Part shown: in pieces, positions 1 to 11,455 of the stretch | How the letters are laid out: every line of letters begins with the position of its first letter | Numbering within the stretch: the stretch's first letter is position 1 | Origin: Roridomyces roridus | Taxonomy: Eukaryota; Basidiomycota; Agaricomycetes; Agaricales; Mycenaceae | Assembly: GCA_029378245.1 (NCBI GenBank) | Contig: JARKIF010000012.1 | Location: forward strand, 992,001-1,056,000 | DNA length: 64,000 bases | Direction: 5' to 3' | Program-made: the position numbers and the translations under genes | The notes under the pieces: generated by a model | Databases searched by the model: none | What the model was told of the DNA's origin: nothing | Seen by the model: only the letters and a program-made list of their open reading frames with translations

Positions 1-352
1 TAGTGTCTTTGGGGACGATCTCCTGGCGAATCTCGGCGCCGAGGAGAGTTCTCTGGTTCCGCGTCTGTGGAAACTCACATACGTCTCCAACCTCTCTTTC
101 AACGAACCCCTTTTCATGGAATTTTTGCGCTCACGAGCCCGCTCGCAGCCGACCGCAGCAAAATTCAAACTCCACCTCCGATGGTTCACGGAGCAACTGT
201 CAGTCCAGGAGACTTTTATGATGGAGATCGTCGGCCCGCGTTTGTCGATGGAGTACAAACTGATGGACCTGGAGAAGGAATCTGGCGGCAAGTTGAAGGT
301 GGAATGTGTCATGTTCAGTCATCGGAACCAGAGTAGCCGGCCGAACCGTTAA
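1..352 (+). CDS. 3' end of an F-box/LRR-like gene (cut by window edge)
   Basis: The frame beginning at base 2 is open from the window edge to a TAA at 350-352, about 116 codons. It contains a leucine-rich stretch (LVPRLWKLTYVSNLSF) followed by FMEFLRSRAR, which resembles the last repeat of the large F-box-like families of Agaricomycetes, where leucine-rich strands alternate with 'F...L..SR' helices. The F-box itself would lie upstream of the window. No membrane segment or catalytic motif is visible. The family assignment rests on sequence style only; it could be a decayed copy like the other F-box fragments in this window. Confidence 0.5.
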   Translation, partial: SVFGDDLLANLGAEESSLVPRLWKLTYVSNLSFNEPLFMEFLRSRARSQPTAAKFKLHLRWFTEQLSVQETFMMEIVGPRLSMEYKLMDLEKESGGKLKVECVMFSHRNQSSRPNR

Positions 353-978
353 CCCCTTCGCTGATACTTAGATTTAGAACAGCTATAATATGACCGGGAA
401 CGACATGATTAAACTACCAGTTCTGGGGAAGCCCCAACTCGGTTAGCTTTGTTCCCAAACGCACCTGGGCCCCAGTGAAACTCTGCTCTCACGTCAATTA
501 TTTCCAGCTGCTGTTGGCGGTGATGACATCCTGGTGGATTGCGATCAGCGTAGCACCTGTGGCCTGGTTTCGGGTTGCTACCACACTGGAGAGAGTTGCA
601 ACGTCCACTCGTCGCGAAAGGATTCACTATTGGCGTTGGACCCACTGGAAAAAATATGGAGTCGTAGAGAATGCTTATCCATGTCCAAGCTCGAGTCGAA
701 TGAGACACACGCGGCCCTCGGTGCGAAGGCAGCCGCCAGTTAATTTGGAACTCTCATCCATTCAGAAGCAGTTATGATTAGATAGAGCTGAACAGACTCA
801 CCCAGTCGTGTAACGATCCTACAATCCCAACGATGCGTGTCTGAATGGATCCGGAGCTCAGAATGGCGCCTCGAACCATATCAAACTACTAGCTATCGTC
901 AGTTTGACTAGAGTCTGAGTACCTGAGACTACCCCAGATCGTCGATCCCATCCCAAACCGATGCGAACTTGAATTCGC
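353..978. other. no gene seen
   Basis: About 0.6 kb between the F-box-like stop and the galactosidase remnant. The open frames here are short, overlap on both strands and share no recognisable motif. I see no RNA gene or repeat. Confidence 0.5.
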
Positions 979-1147
979 ACAGTTGGGTATTGGGAGTGGG
1001 AAGTGGAGCATCCGACGTGTGCTTGGGGGTGGAAATGGAAAGACTGATTTCACGAATTTGGGCACGGTGAATGGGCCGGCTGGGGTGGTCAATGCGAATT
1101 TGGTGGAGCATGAGACGGTGTTGCTCAAGTTGACCAAGGTGGCTTGA
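979..1147 (+). pseudogene. alpha-galactosidase C-terminal remnant
   Basis: This stretch encodes the last 55 residues of the galactosidase that is complete at 61552-63064 on the other strand, ending in the same residues before TGA at 1145-1147 (LLKLTKVA). Only a few substitutions separate the copies. Homology stops abruptly at about 979, so the catalytic domain and signal peptide are missing and the piece cannot be an enzyme. It marks the outer edge of the left arm of the inverted duplication. The break is either a deletion or the duplication end-point. Confidence 0.85.
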
Positions 1148-1212
1148 TTGTGTGTATGTATCAATAGTTCTGAATCAATTTCGGCACATTCGTCGTACGT
1201 TCTCGAGGAACC

Positions 1213-2292
1213 TCACTGTTCATGAACACTAGAAACTCCATCTAAATTCGTACCAGTACTCAACTCTTTCCACAACTCGAGCTCCTCCAACCGCTTCTCA
1301 TAGAACACCTTGAAATTCCTGTACGAGTCGTCTCCTACAACAAAGCGCCGGGGAAGCGTCTCGGACGTGGTGAGCAGCTTGATGATGTTGCGCGCCGCCT
1401 TGACGGGGTCTCCGGGCACAACTTTCGGGAAAGTGTTGATGAGAAAATCGATGACCCCATGCGCCGTGTTGTAACCCCCGATCGTCTTGACCGGGGATCC
1501 GGAATATGCGGCGCCCGCATAGTTGAAGAAGTTGGTGCGGAAGCCGCTTGGCTGGAAAGACGTTGACTCAGTGCGCAGGGAAAAGGAGGGCAAGTACGAA
1601 CCTGTATCACGATAGACCGGATGTTAAAGTCCGCGAGCTCAAGTGCCCAAGTATCCGAGACAGCCTCGACAGCGGCCTTGGATGCTGTGTAGATGCCCGT
1701 CCCCGGAAGGGTCGTACAGGTATTCTCGGAGCTGAACTGAACCAAAGTCCCGCTGCGCCGCTGACGGAAGTGCGGAAGGAAAGCATTCACTGTGTTGACC
1801 TTGAGCCATCGAGTCAAAATCGAACCGTCACAAGTAAGATGTTGGCACTCACGACACCGAAGAAATTCGTGCTGAATTGCGCGTGAACGTGGGTGGAAGT
1901 CATCTCCTCAATCGCACCAGCTTGACCGTATCCTGCATTACTGAGAAGAAAGTCGATCTGCCCGCTACATAACCGTGAGTCATGTTGGACACCTGAAGAA
2001 AGAAGGGCAACGCACTAAATGGCAATGGCCTTGGCAGCGACGGCCGCCAGATCCTCGTCGGACGCGGTAACATCCAGTGCCAGAGTTTTAGCACCTTTAC
2101 TCTCGAGGTCAGAGAGCGATTCCAGCTTTCTGGCAGTCGCAATCACACGGAAACCGGCGACAAGAGCAGCTGTTCGTTTGTATGTCAGTCGATAAATCAA
2201 AATATCAGCAAGGAATTACCGAGGGCCAATTCTCGACCAATACCCGCAGAACAGCCAGTGATGAGGAAGACAGGGCTCTGGTCGGTGGACAT
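1213..2292 (-). CDS. classical short-chain dehydrogenase/reductase
   Basis: Five exons, complement(1213..1551, 1602..1799, 1853..1964, 2016..2169, 2220..2292), sum to 876 nt and a 291-aa protein. The N-terminus carries the Rossmann dinucleotide motif TGCSAGIG (TGxxxGxG). The LSNAGYG segment corresponds to the NAG motif, and YTASK is the catalytic YxxxK. These mark a cytosolic NAD(P)-dependent oxidoreductase of the classical SDR family; the substrate cannot be told. All introns are 50-53 nt with GT/AG ends. It shares exon structure with the SDRs at 25908 and 48338 but is clearly more diverged from them. It has no equivalent at this place in the right arm. Confidence 0.9.
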
Positions 2293-2647
2293 TTCAAGGA
2301 TATTGGATTCAATCCCCTGGCGGATATTTATACTACCTGATGAAACAAATGGCGTCGATTGCCTCGGCACTCGGCATTTTCGCATCAGGTTTCTGTCAGA
2401 TTTGTTTTGTCAAAGGGGCACGGATCCTCATTGCCGCTCTCTCATCAGATTGGGTCTCTTCGTACAATTCGCGCCGTCATTGAAGATCGACTTCCTTGAA
2501 GGCTGGAGCCCATCTTGGTCGTAATTGGACTCCAACGTTCGAAGGTGCGCCGTAAACAGGGCTGGTGGACCGTGGTGGCACGAGAACACGAGGCACCTTG
2601 GCATCTTCGTGCGGGTATGGTGGAATGAATATCGGCGGCATAGTTTC

Positions 2648-5552
2648 TTAACCCAAAAAATTATGTATTGCACAGAATGATCGCCTCTGAAATCGATATG
2701 TACCACTTGCTGTCAGCCCGGACCCGAAAATCCACACGAGAACGCACCAACTCGGATCCATCAAGGGTACAGTGTCCATAAACGCCTCCCACTGATCAAT
2801 GTTCCTGCAACAAAGTAAGTATCCTGACTGAGAAATATAAGCAACAACACGAACATGAGATTAGCAGGCATAGCAAGCCACATGTTTGAAAACACATTCC
2901 CGCTCGAGGTATCCATCGTCTCAGCCAGCAGCTGTTCGATAGAAGTACCCGGTCTGAAGCCACCTATCTGATCATCAGCGGCACCAGTCCCCGAGACAGG
3001 ATCCGAAGGAAAGACAGTCGGTGTTTGTGATCGGTCCACCGAAAACTGGCCGTCCAGCGATTGAATCTCCTGAATCAACTCGGCCATGCTGCCCGATGCG
3101 CGCCACCTGGCGATTGCATGAACAGCTCGCTCTCGGACAGACAGCAAAACGCGCCTCACCTTCCTTCGGTAGATTTGACGATCCTCAGCGCCGTCTGCAC
3201 CTGCGCCAAATCTTTATCAAGATCAACCCGAGGCGACGAGCCTGGGGAGCGTTTGGTCGCAAACACATTCAGCAATAGAATAATCGCGGAAATGAAGATG
3301 GGGCACTAGATTGACGATATGTAGCTTATCCGGCGTTGATGACGACGTACACACCTGGAAGAGCCAAGTGGACGGCACCCGCTGTGTCTTGTTCGTCCAG
3401 ATTTCCGCGACATTGACCATAGAGCGCGCGGCCGTGACGCAGATGAATAGAGACGGCCCAATGGCTGGGGATTGCTTGTGGATGTACAGTCGGTGAATCT
3501 ACGAGATATGTCAGCGATCGACATACTGAGACGAAGGATTGATCCTCTACAGCGATTTGAAGCCCATAATAAGTGGCCTGGAGCATCGCGCTTTGGTCGA
3601 AAAATATATCGGAGGCGTCGGGCCATCGAACTGGGAGAATAGGTGAACAGAACGTCAATCAAAGGGGAAGGAAGACATACGGTGATCAGGCAGAGAATCA
3701 AGAAAGTTATTCATCAACGAGTCTAGCTCAGTGACGACCTCGATCTCGTGTTCTGGGGTCCATCCCATCCGAATCTTCTTTGGCCTCGAGGCATACAATC
3801 GATGCAAGGCTTTAACGAGGATCTGTGGATACTCGTCGCCCAGTGTCAACAACGGATGGCACAAGCACGTACCTCGAATAACCGCACAAAGTGGACGAAA
3901 AAGGAGAGTGCTGAGGACTTGCCGGCCGGTTGGACGAACCCACTTTCCCAGTACTCATCATCGACTTCCAATGGAGGGGCCACATCATATCTGCAAATTC
4001 ATCAGCAAGAGAGGTTCAGGTGGAGACGTGTTGCTCACTCCTCCCCGTGGATAGTCGGTGCTCGTCCCAGGAACGCCGACAAAAAGCCATCCAAAATGAA
4101 TAGCGACCTAGAGAAGACAGTGAGTTAAGGACCGACCGATTGAAACCGCTGGCCCACCAGAATGCGCGATTCCAGAGTTCCTCTTCGACGTCGGGTATCC
4201 CACTCCTTCGAGGAAACCGACCGTGATATTGGATTACGCGTGCACCGAGGCCCTGCATACCTGAGCCCGGAAACTTGGCCGATACTCGAACTCCACGCAC
4301 CAGATATATCCATGTTATATGGGGCGCGAGGCCTCCCAAACAGAACAAAGTCATGAGCTTGAAAACAAGTCAATGATCGATCAGCACTCAACGCTCAAAC
4401 AAACCGCGTAGAATTGAACATCGTATACGGTTGGCTCCGACAGGTTGGGGACGATCCGCATCTGCGAAATGAACCGCCAACCACAGGAGAGCGTGTTGCC
4501 GGCAATCATGACACGGGGGTCATTTGAGAGCTGAGGTAGCGTTGGTAAGGTTGCATGAAAAAGCGATGTAATGCGGACTCACCCGCGAAGCAATCGCCAA
4601 CACAGCCAAAAGCACTGCTTCCAAATGTGGGTCCGTGAGGTATGCCTTGTCCTCCACCTGGCGTTCCAGGATGATGCGGTTCAGGATCGGGAAAATGGGG
4701 TGAACATTGACGAAGTAGAGGTCCATGAGATGCACGATCAAGTCATCCGGAGGAAAGACGTATGAGGTGCGCGGGGTGAAGAATTCCCGCTCCCACTGTA
4801 CGACTCGTGTGAAGGAGAGAAGGAAGCCAATGTACCGACAGAATACATACCGGAAAGGGATCCCAGCTTATCCTCTTCCACAGCGGTGTAGTCTGTGACT
4901 GTCGACCCAAATACTTGTCTTTAATCTGCGAAATGGTAAGAAACCGTAGAAGAGGTGGGTGAGTTGTGCGCAGACCGTGATAGTATTTTGAACGAGGTTA
5001 AACGCACTATCCGATCCCAAGAGGCTGTGCTTGAATTGGCGAGTGAGCGCCTCTATGTCAGGATCGGCATTTTCGTCAGCAGAATCCTCCCGGGGAGAAT
5101 CCTGCTCGCGACTCGCATCGAATGACGATTCCAGCGAGCGCGAGCAGAGTGAGCAGACCGACAGAGTTCGTAGCTGTGCTTCCAGAGTAGCGACCCTCTG
5201 TTTCAGCTCTTCGACGAGTCTTTGACTGCTAAACGATCAGAAAAGTTGACACAATGAGCGTCACTCTGTCTCATACCTATTGTTCGACCGCTTCGAGGGT
5301 TTGTTGTAACTGCATATCTCTCCGAAAGAAGAGCAATTACTGCAATGATGGTCGGGCATTGAATGGCCGTCACCTGTATACGAGGATTAGCGCCGGTGTA
5401 TGCAGATTGCGTGGCGCGGCGATACATCGAACTAGCGAAACGACGTTAGATTGGCCCTGGAAGTACTTGGGTAACTCACCTTTTCGTTGCCTACATTGGT
5501 CACAGCTGCGGAATGGTGTCCTTCGTGACTTGAATTGCAAAGGTGCCGACAT
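2648..5552 (-). CDS. Zn2Cys6 fungal-specific transcription factor (left copy)
   Basis: ATG at 5552-5550. After a short basic leader comes a binuclear zinc cluster: CDQC, then RC, then CxxC and a final C in EICSY, spread over the first exons. A coiled-coil-like stretch (RLVEELKQRVATLEAQL) follows, then a middle homology region (DLIVHLMDLYFVNVHPIF...LAIASR...LWNRAFW...LDGFLSAFLGRP) typical of Fungal_trans regulators. Exon 2 is only 6 nt (5426-5431). About a dozen introns of 50 nt can be traced and no frame break was found. The 3' end is uncertain: unspliced the frame stops at 2648, while an alternative last intron would end it near 2740. It is a nuclear DNA-binding regulator; its targets are unknown. 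The right copy is at 57710. Confidence 0.85.
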
Positions 5553-5962
5553 CGTCTTCTCGGTGAAATCAGAAAGAAGGACCCGTGCGACCAAATAGAG
5601 TTGGTCAATAAACCAAGAGACAGACCAGTACGGGGGTCTGCAGAGTGCGTTACAGGGGTCAAGCGTTCGTGGTGGTGGTCAAGAAACAAGCTGCATTTGA
5701 TTGATTGATTGATTGATGGCGTTGATGACGTACTTATGCATCCGGCTTGTTCCCGGCTCCCAGATGTTGCCCAGATGCCTACGCGGTGGATACGAGGAGA
5801 GGGCAGCTGGAGGGCAGGTTGGCGATGAGGGATGAGCAGAACGAATGTTATTTTGCAGTATCATCGGAAGCCCAATGTATAAGTACTTACTACTATAGAC
5901 GCGAAACCACAAACACGCACGCATGCGGCAGCTAGCCGGCGTCGCCAGTCAGATCAGTGGTG

Positions 5963-6790
5963 CTAGCGGCCAAGGCTCAGAACGCAGTCAGAAGTACACC
6001 ACATCCTCCACCCGTCCAACAATCTTCCCGCCACAAAATACACAACACGCACTCGCCTAGCATCTCGAAGAAGCACTTCAACCGCTGGTGCCTCATTGAA
6101 CCTGCTCCGTAACGACGATTCCGGGACGATAACTCGAAGCTCGTCAAGCTCCCCCAGTCCCTTCACACTCAACAGTTGGGTATGATAGAGTCAGGGTATA
6201 CAGGGCACAATGCGGGGCGATGCGAGCAAGGATAGCTGGAGACGCGTAACGACTTCGCCCGAGCTGCCAGTGCTGCGTCGATTTCGAGGTGTTGCAGCCC
6301 GGTGTGGTGGACAAAGTCGATGGTCGAAGGAATATGCACTGGATAGATTATTGTGATCAGGTATGGTCGAAAGTACGTTTAGTACCTGGATTGTCGAGGT
6401 GCAGATTTCTGAGATATCCGCCCAAGTGAAGGAGATATTGTGGTATGAACGGCGGAGAGTCCGTGTCAGCGGGCCCGGGAAACACCATCCGCAAAGCAGT
6501 GGCCATAGGAAATAGAACTTCCTCGTGTGGTACTCTGCCCGGAAAATATAGGTGCACAGAGTGTTGCATTGGGGGAAGGGTCGGGTGGTCCTCGGATGAA
6601 TTCTCTCCCCATGTCGTTGCGAAAAACGTCAAGGCTCGGAGGTGAGCGAGCGTCGAAATGAAGCGGATGAAACCAGCGCAAGTATTGAATTCACAGAACG
6701 ACAACTCGAGCGCGGTACGAGTCAGAAGGGGAGGAATTTCGGTGATACGCAGCTGGTGCAGTTCGAGGGCGCGCAACACGGTAAATTTGG
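5963..6790 (-). pseudogene. F-box gene A, left copy, lacking its F-box
   Basis: The minus strand from about 6790 encodes the leucine-rich part of an F-box-like protein (MLRALELHQLRITEIPPL, LSFCEFNTCAGF and so on). An intron follows, then a C-terminal segment ending SVKGLGELDELRVIV and a stop near 5963. The right copy (54790-57287) has an F-box region upstream (ELVDLVIGHLSDHLSDLLAC) that is absent here: sequence passes from gene X promoter DNA straight into TCTACCCAAATTTACC-type sequence, a deletion of about 0.43 kb. Without the F-box it could not bind Skp1, so I treat it as broken. This copy keeps the pre-insertion sites of two elements found in the right copy. Confidence 0.7.
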
Positions 6791-6877
6791 GTAGGGTGCA
6801 AGCTGTGTTTTAAATTGTCACGTGCATCAGTGACGGCAGCGGGGACTGAAAATTTCTTCTCTCTTTTCACCGTCATC

Positions 6878-7644
6878 ATGGGTGGCACCATCTTCGCTTG
6901 TGGACCAGACTATGACCCTGAGAATCACGACTTTGACCATTTGGTGCATACAAGCTACCGCTACGGCGGCTTCCTGGACTTCAAAGCCGTCCTTATTCGT
7001 GCCACCATCGCATTCCTCACTGCCCTTTCGTCGAAGCAAATCTCCAAGGAGTTGTTGGTGAATGAGGGCGTCACCGATACAGAGGCTGTCGAGGGCGTCG
7101 ACGAGGCTGTTTTCATTGCAAACTATCGGACGCGCATCGACAAGGCCATCGCACAGCTACAGGGCTGGGTACGTCTTTCTGCCGCGTTGCGGGCGGTTAC
7201 CCGTCTTACACTACGCAGCTCCGTAATCCTGGCGCACCCCCCACGAACCCTCTTGCAAGTCTCTTCGCCAATAACGGATCTAATCCGCTCGACTTTCACC
7301 AGATGATGGCGCAGATGATGGCCAACGTACCCATCGACACTGACGCCATCGCCAAGGCGAGCCCGCACGTCCTCGCCGAGCTGGGCCTGTCTGGGATTCA
7401 TATTTTCGGAAAGATGTACGATTCAGATGGGAGTGTGCCGTATCCCCAGACGCAGGAGGTTGTCAAGGCGTTCAAGATGGTGAAGTCGCATTGTGACTGG
7501 AATTCTCCCGGGTGGACACCGGAGGGTGGAAACGAATTCTTTGGGGATTTAGCAAGGTGTTTGAGGCTGCACCTCCCGGTGGAAAGGTCTGCACTTGAGT
7601 TTCTTGGGCCGTTTGCAACATTGTGTGTATTTCTTGAAAGTTGA
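6878..7644 (+). CDS. uncharacterised gene X (fuller copy)
   Basis: ATG at 6878, exon 1 6878-7168, a 50-nt GT/AG intron, exon 2 from 7219, stop at 7642-7644: 238 aa. I do not recognise the family. Residues 1-97 are predicted helical with a DFKAVLIRATIAFLTAL segment; a low-complexity linker and two 'QMMA' repeats follow. Near 7545 a second frame continues as FSKVFEAAPPGGK, which looks like the original C-terminus, so a one-base frameshift may have altered the last 30 residues. It is divergent from F-box A and partly antisense to its flank. The right copy (54193-54593) has the same exon 1, at high identity, but lost exon 2. Conservation of the frame between copies is the main evidence that it is a gene. 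Confidence 0.5.
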
Positions 7645-7713
7645 ATCGAATCGAGTGTATTTTCAAGCACCTCATTACCGGAATAAAGAATCCGAAGTCT
7701 TTCACGAAGTGGA

Positions 7714-8405
7714 CTAGCATAAGTATGCGCATCCCAAACCATACCTTTTCAGGTTGAGGGTCACCGTCTGAGGCAGCCATCGAAGAGCACTATATTTGCA
7801 ACTCACCTTACGCCCTACGTGAGTAACAGACAGGAAATACTTGGCAACATAGGTGCTATCGAGTGAGGGAAGACTCCGCGCCTTGAACACGAACTCTTCG
7901 CACCGGTAAAGACTCGGCCACAGGTCAATGAGCGCAGATAGGGCAACTAAAAACGTTGTAGGAATCGTCACGGGCCCTGTATCGCCCCTGGTTGTAAAGT
8001 GGCAACGTTTGAGCGGGACGGTGTCGCGGATAATCTCAAGTGCCTAATAGCAGTGATTTGAGACCAAGGACGTGCGATCCAAAGGGGATTGAATAAAAGT
8101 CATCTTTCCCATTACTACACAGACTCGGCCAATCACGTCGCAACTTTCCTTTCCACAATCCCCACAACGCGCGCCCTCGTAGAGCGGGGACTCGGAATCG
8201 ACACACGAAGCATCGCCTCCAATTCTTCCTTCGCTATGGGACCCACGCGGCGAACATAACCCGGATGCGACAAAACGATACGCAACTCGAGCAGATTCTC
8301 GAGTCCCTGAATGGCAAGCAGCTCCTGGACAAACTCTGCTGTCCACGCAGGCCCGGCTTCAAAGTGATCATAGCGAGGGGGGCCGGTGACTGAGCCAGAG
8401 TGAAC
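7714..8405 (-). pseudogene. F-box gene B 3' part plus a following F-box-like fragment
   Basis: On the minus strand 8405-8133 encodes GPPRYDHFEAGPAWTAEF...LLAIQGLENLLELRIVLSHPG and ends VGIVERKVAT-stop, the C-terminus of the F-box gene whose 5' part survives only at 50096 on the right. Immediately downstream (about 8100-7714) lies another leucine-rich coding piece (FLVALSALIDLWPSLYRC) from the same superfamily without its own F-box. Homology to the right copy begins at about 8405 inside the gene, so this arm has only the 3' end. Both pieces look like remnants. Confidence 0.6.
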
Positions 8406-9240
8406 GTGCCGTCTGGTCGATCCAGGCACTACGGGCCTCATGGACATCTCGAGGTTTGAGTAATTCACAACGGAGGTGCCGGTGAGACGTCGGATTGACA
8501 CCCAAAAAACATTTGAAGTATGTAAGTAAATTACCGCTAAGCTATAGTAATGTAGCTGACGACGCACAAAATTTAAATGAGCGACGTGGGCGTACAGAGG
8601 TCCATAGCGACGGAAAAGTATCGTGATGCGCGTGAAGCGACGACGTAGTTACGAGGCCGAAAGATAGAGAATGGAAGAAGGAAGATATGACCCACATGCT
8701 CAATAGAAGTGAAGGCGCGCGGGGCGCCAAACGCCCACACCAGCTCGCGCCGCCCGAGGCTCTCTGCCGCGGGCGACACGAGGATGACCCAAAAGGGAGT
8801 GGGACGCACCTTTAATACCCCACATGAGCGTGCTGCCCGTTCCTACTTGTCATCCCCGCTCCCCCTGTCCCATTCCAAGAGTTCCAGCGTTGTGTCACAC
8901 CGAACCGATCCAGTGGCGTGTGGTGCATTGGTGAAGGTGCCGACGCTCCCGACACGCGAAGGTCCCATGTACTGCTGGAAGACACATGGAAAACGAAGCA
9001 CAACGACAGCGGGGTGTCCTGGGAGGTCCTGGGCGTAGATGGGAGTCGAGAAGAGAAAAAGAAATGACGTGATCCGTTTGCGTTGCCTTGATTGCTGATG
9101 TCACGGCAATGAGCCGCATCTCGATGAAACACGGCTCATGCCTCCATTCCGAGTCTTAAAAATTTATTTTTAAGCTCGGTCTTATCGGCCCGTTTCCCGC
9201 CAAAGTAGGGGTCCAAATTTTGATCGATGACGTGTAAGAC
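8406..9240. other. unique segment within left arm, no gene seen
   Basis: This stretch sits between F-box B and the ADH and is not matched at that place in the right arm, where an SDR and the F-box B 5' part lie instead. Open frames overlap on both strands and show no family motif. At 9155-9174 there is an AT-rich inverted repeat (CTTAAAAA...TTTTTAAG). Nothing else is supported. Confidence 0.5.
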
Positions 9241-9352
9241 TAAGATGTCGTTGTCCGAGTGCGTTGTCCTTGCCGAACGTAATTCAATTCCAAGCTCAGG
9301 CAACAAACAAATATGTCAAAAGGTCTAAACAAGAGGGTGACTGCCAGTGTTC

Positions 9353-10823
9353 TCAGTTAACCTTGATAACAACCTTCCCAACGTGCTTCTGCGACGCCAA
9401 ATGCGCGAACGCCTCCTTGGCGTACTCGAATTCAAACACCTTGTCGATGAGAGGACGCGTCGTTTCGGTGTTGGCCGTGAGGAGCTTGTTCATGTTGCGG
9501 AATCTACGCAATGGGGAAGGGTGAGTGTGAAGATGGGAAGGAGATACACGAAACGCAAACGCACTGAGGGACCGAACCGACAAAGATGCCACTGATTTTC
9601 AAGCCCTTGAAGATGCTAGCCCCGATGATGTCGACGGCTGGGACGTCGGCCTGCCAAGAAAGTCAATCGACCAACTTGGGATAGCGAAGATGATGCAACA
9701 CGAACGCCAATTCCACCCAAGAGCCCCACAATAACGATTGAACCGTCGATCTTGACAGACGAGATGGACCTTGCGAGTGTAGCGTTACCAACGACCTCAA
9801 TTACACGGTCGACACCGCTCCCGTTGGTCAGCTTGAGCACTTCCTGGTCCCAGTTGGGCGTCGTGTTGTAGTTGATGACGTGCTTGGCGCCGAGTTTGGT
9901 TGCGCTTTCGAGTTTGTCGTCAGAGGAGGAGAGGACGATGGCCGTTGCGCCGGATGCGACAGCGAATTGGAGCGCGAAGCTAATTTGATGTGAGTGGGAG
10001 GCAGTTTTGAGAGGTATTGATACGAACATTGATACACCACCCGTTCCTTGAATAAGAACAGTGTCCCCGGCCTTCAAGGGTTCGGACCCGGTTGATAGGG
10101 CGTTGTATGCCGTGAGGGCAGCACATCTGACGTCATGTTCAAGAAAAGATCGAACCGTGAGAAAAAGCTGAATGCATACGGCAGCGTAGACGCCTCCTCG
10201 TAAGTGAGATGGCTCGGGATGGCAACAAGGCACTTTGAACGGTCAGCCCGCGCCGATACTGCCCTACGCTATACTCACATGCGCGGGGAAGCACCTGTAT
10301 TCCGTCAACACACCGTGGATACCGCCGCCCAAAGCGCTGTTTGCGATCTCGTTGGACATGAATTCGTTGTGAATCTTGTCGACCATGAAGTTGGCGCAGA
10401 TCCTGTCACCGGCTTTCCAGCCTTTCACGTCGGGGCCAACAGCGACAATCTCGCCGGCCATGTCCGAACAGGGAACGAGGTGGGCCGGGAATCTGGCGGC
10501 GCTGAGTACTCTGTTAGGAATAGTTCCGTGAGCGACGCACTGGGCTGGGTAGGTTCCATTCGAGACCATGAGGTCGCGGAACTGGTCAGATAGTCAGATT
10601 GCTCAAACATGGGGAAGAAGGAGCCCCGGACCTGGAGAGACACCGCGCGAGTCTTCACCAGGACCTCATTGGCCTTGGGCGTGGGCACTGGTACCTCCCG
10701 AACGATGAGGTTGTTGAAAGAACCGATCTGAGAGTTTGTCAGCCAACCGCAATTCAAGAGGTAGGTAGAGAGAACACTCACTTCGGTGTAGGCGTACTCG
10801 CGGGCAGTAGTGGGAATAGACAT
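9353..10823 (-). CDS. zinc-type alcohol dehydrogenase / quinone reductase-like MDR enzyme, intact copy
   Basis: Eight exons, complement(9353..9503, 9565..9650, 9706..9979, 10028..10126, 10180..10232, 10279..10581, 10632..10727, 10782..10823), total 1104 nt and 367 aa. N-terminal GroES-like domain: VSLQFRDLMV, CSDMAGEIVAVGPDVKGW. Rossmann domain: LIQGTGGVSIFALQFA, then LGAKHVINY and IVIVGLLGGIG. The C-terminal motif EYAKEAFAHLASQKHVGKVVIK is typical of the medium-chain dehydrogenase/reductase superfamily. It should oxidise or reduce small alcohols, aldehydes or quinones with NAD(P)H in the cytosol; the substrate is unknown. The right copy (42712) has identical exon lengths but is disrupted, so this is the only usable copy. 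Confidence 0.93.
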
Positions 10824-10867
10824 TTCTGGGCAATTTCTGGGATGAAGTTGCAGCACTCCGCAGAGAC

Positions 10868-10873
10868 TTTATA
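10868..10873 (-). promoter_or_regulatory. TATA box of the ADH gene
   Basis: TATAAA on the minus strand, 45 nt upstream of the ATG at 10823. The same box occurs at 42662-42667 upstream of the right copy. Confidence 0.6.
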
Positions 10874-11455
10874 CTGAACCACTGACCGCTCGGCGCTGAA
10901 TCAGCGTTATTCGGAATGATTAAGCAACGACGTACGATTCCAAAGCAATCGCGCGCGGGAAACAAAACTGGCAGACATACGCCGTGACGTTTCGTGCGCA
11001 GGAAACCCCGGTCCCCCAAAATGGCCTTCCAGCCGGGCGAAGGTTGGGGCAAGGAGTCTGCGGTCAAGTTTTGGTCCAGGATTAGCACCGCAGTCGCAGC
11101 GCTGGCCTATTACCAGGCTCGGGCTCAGCGCTTCCAATGCCCGAGTGAACGATTCAATACCCGAGAAGTCCTGGGCGCCCCGTGTGATCAATGAAATCCC
11201 GTTGAGTCCTGACCGGCGTCCCAACTATAGGCTGGAGTACTCCGCGAAAATGGGCTTCAAGCAAAGAACACGTGCTGAACTCAGGCTCAGCGCTGAGTGC
11301 CGAGGACGAAGATGACGGAAGAAGGAAACCCGACTCATTACCGTGAGTGATATCAATCACAACGAGGGCTATTTTCCTGAGTACTCCCCTACTCGGACAA
11401 CTCTTTGTCGAAACAGCCGAAAAATAGTGATTCCTCCGATCTACCTATTGCCCAG

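Larger units (their letters stand above)
979..11363. repeat. left arm of large inverted duplication
   Basis: Read on the minus strand, this segment repeats the gene order of 42153-61720 on the plus strand: ADH, F-box B, gene X, F-box A, Zn2Cys6 regulator, galactosidase. The inner edge is sharp: similarity begins at about 11363 here and about 42153 there (shared TTGTGATTGAT). Inside the arm, 8406-9240 and the SDR gene at 1213-2292 have no counterpart at the same place on the right. The right arm holds an SDR, the 5' part of F-box B and several insertions not found here. Confidence 0.9.
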
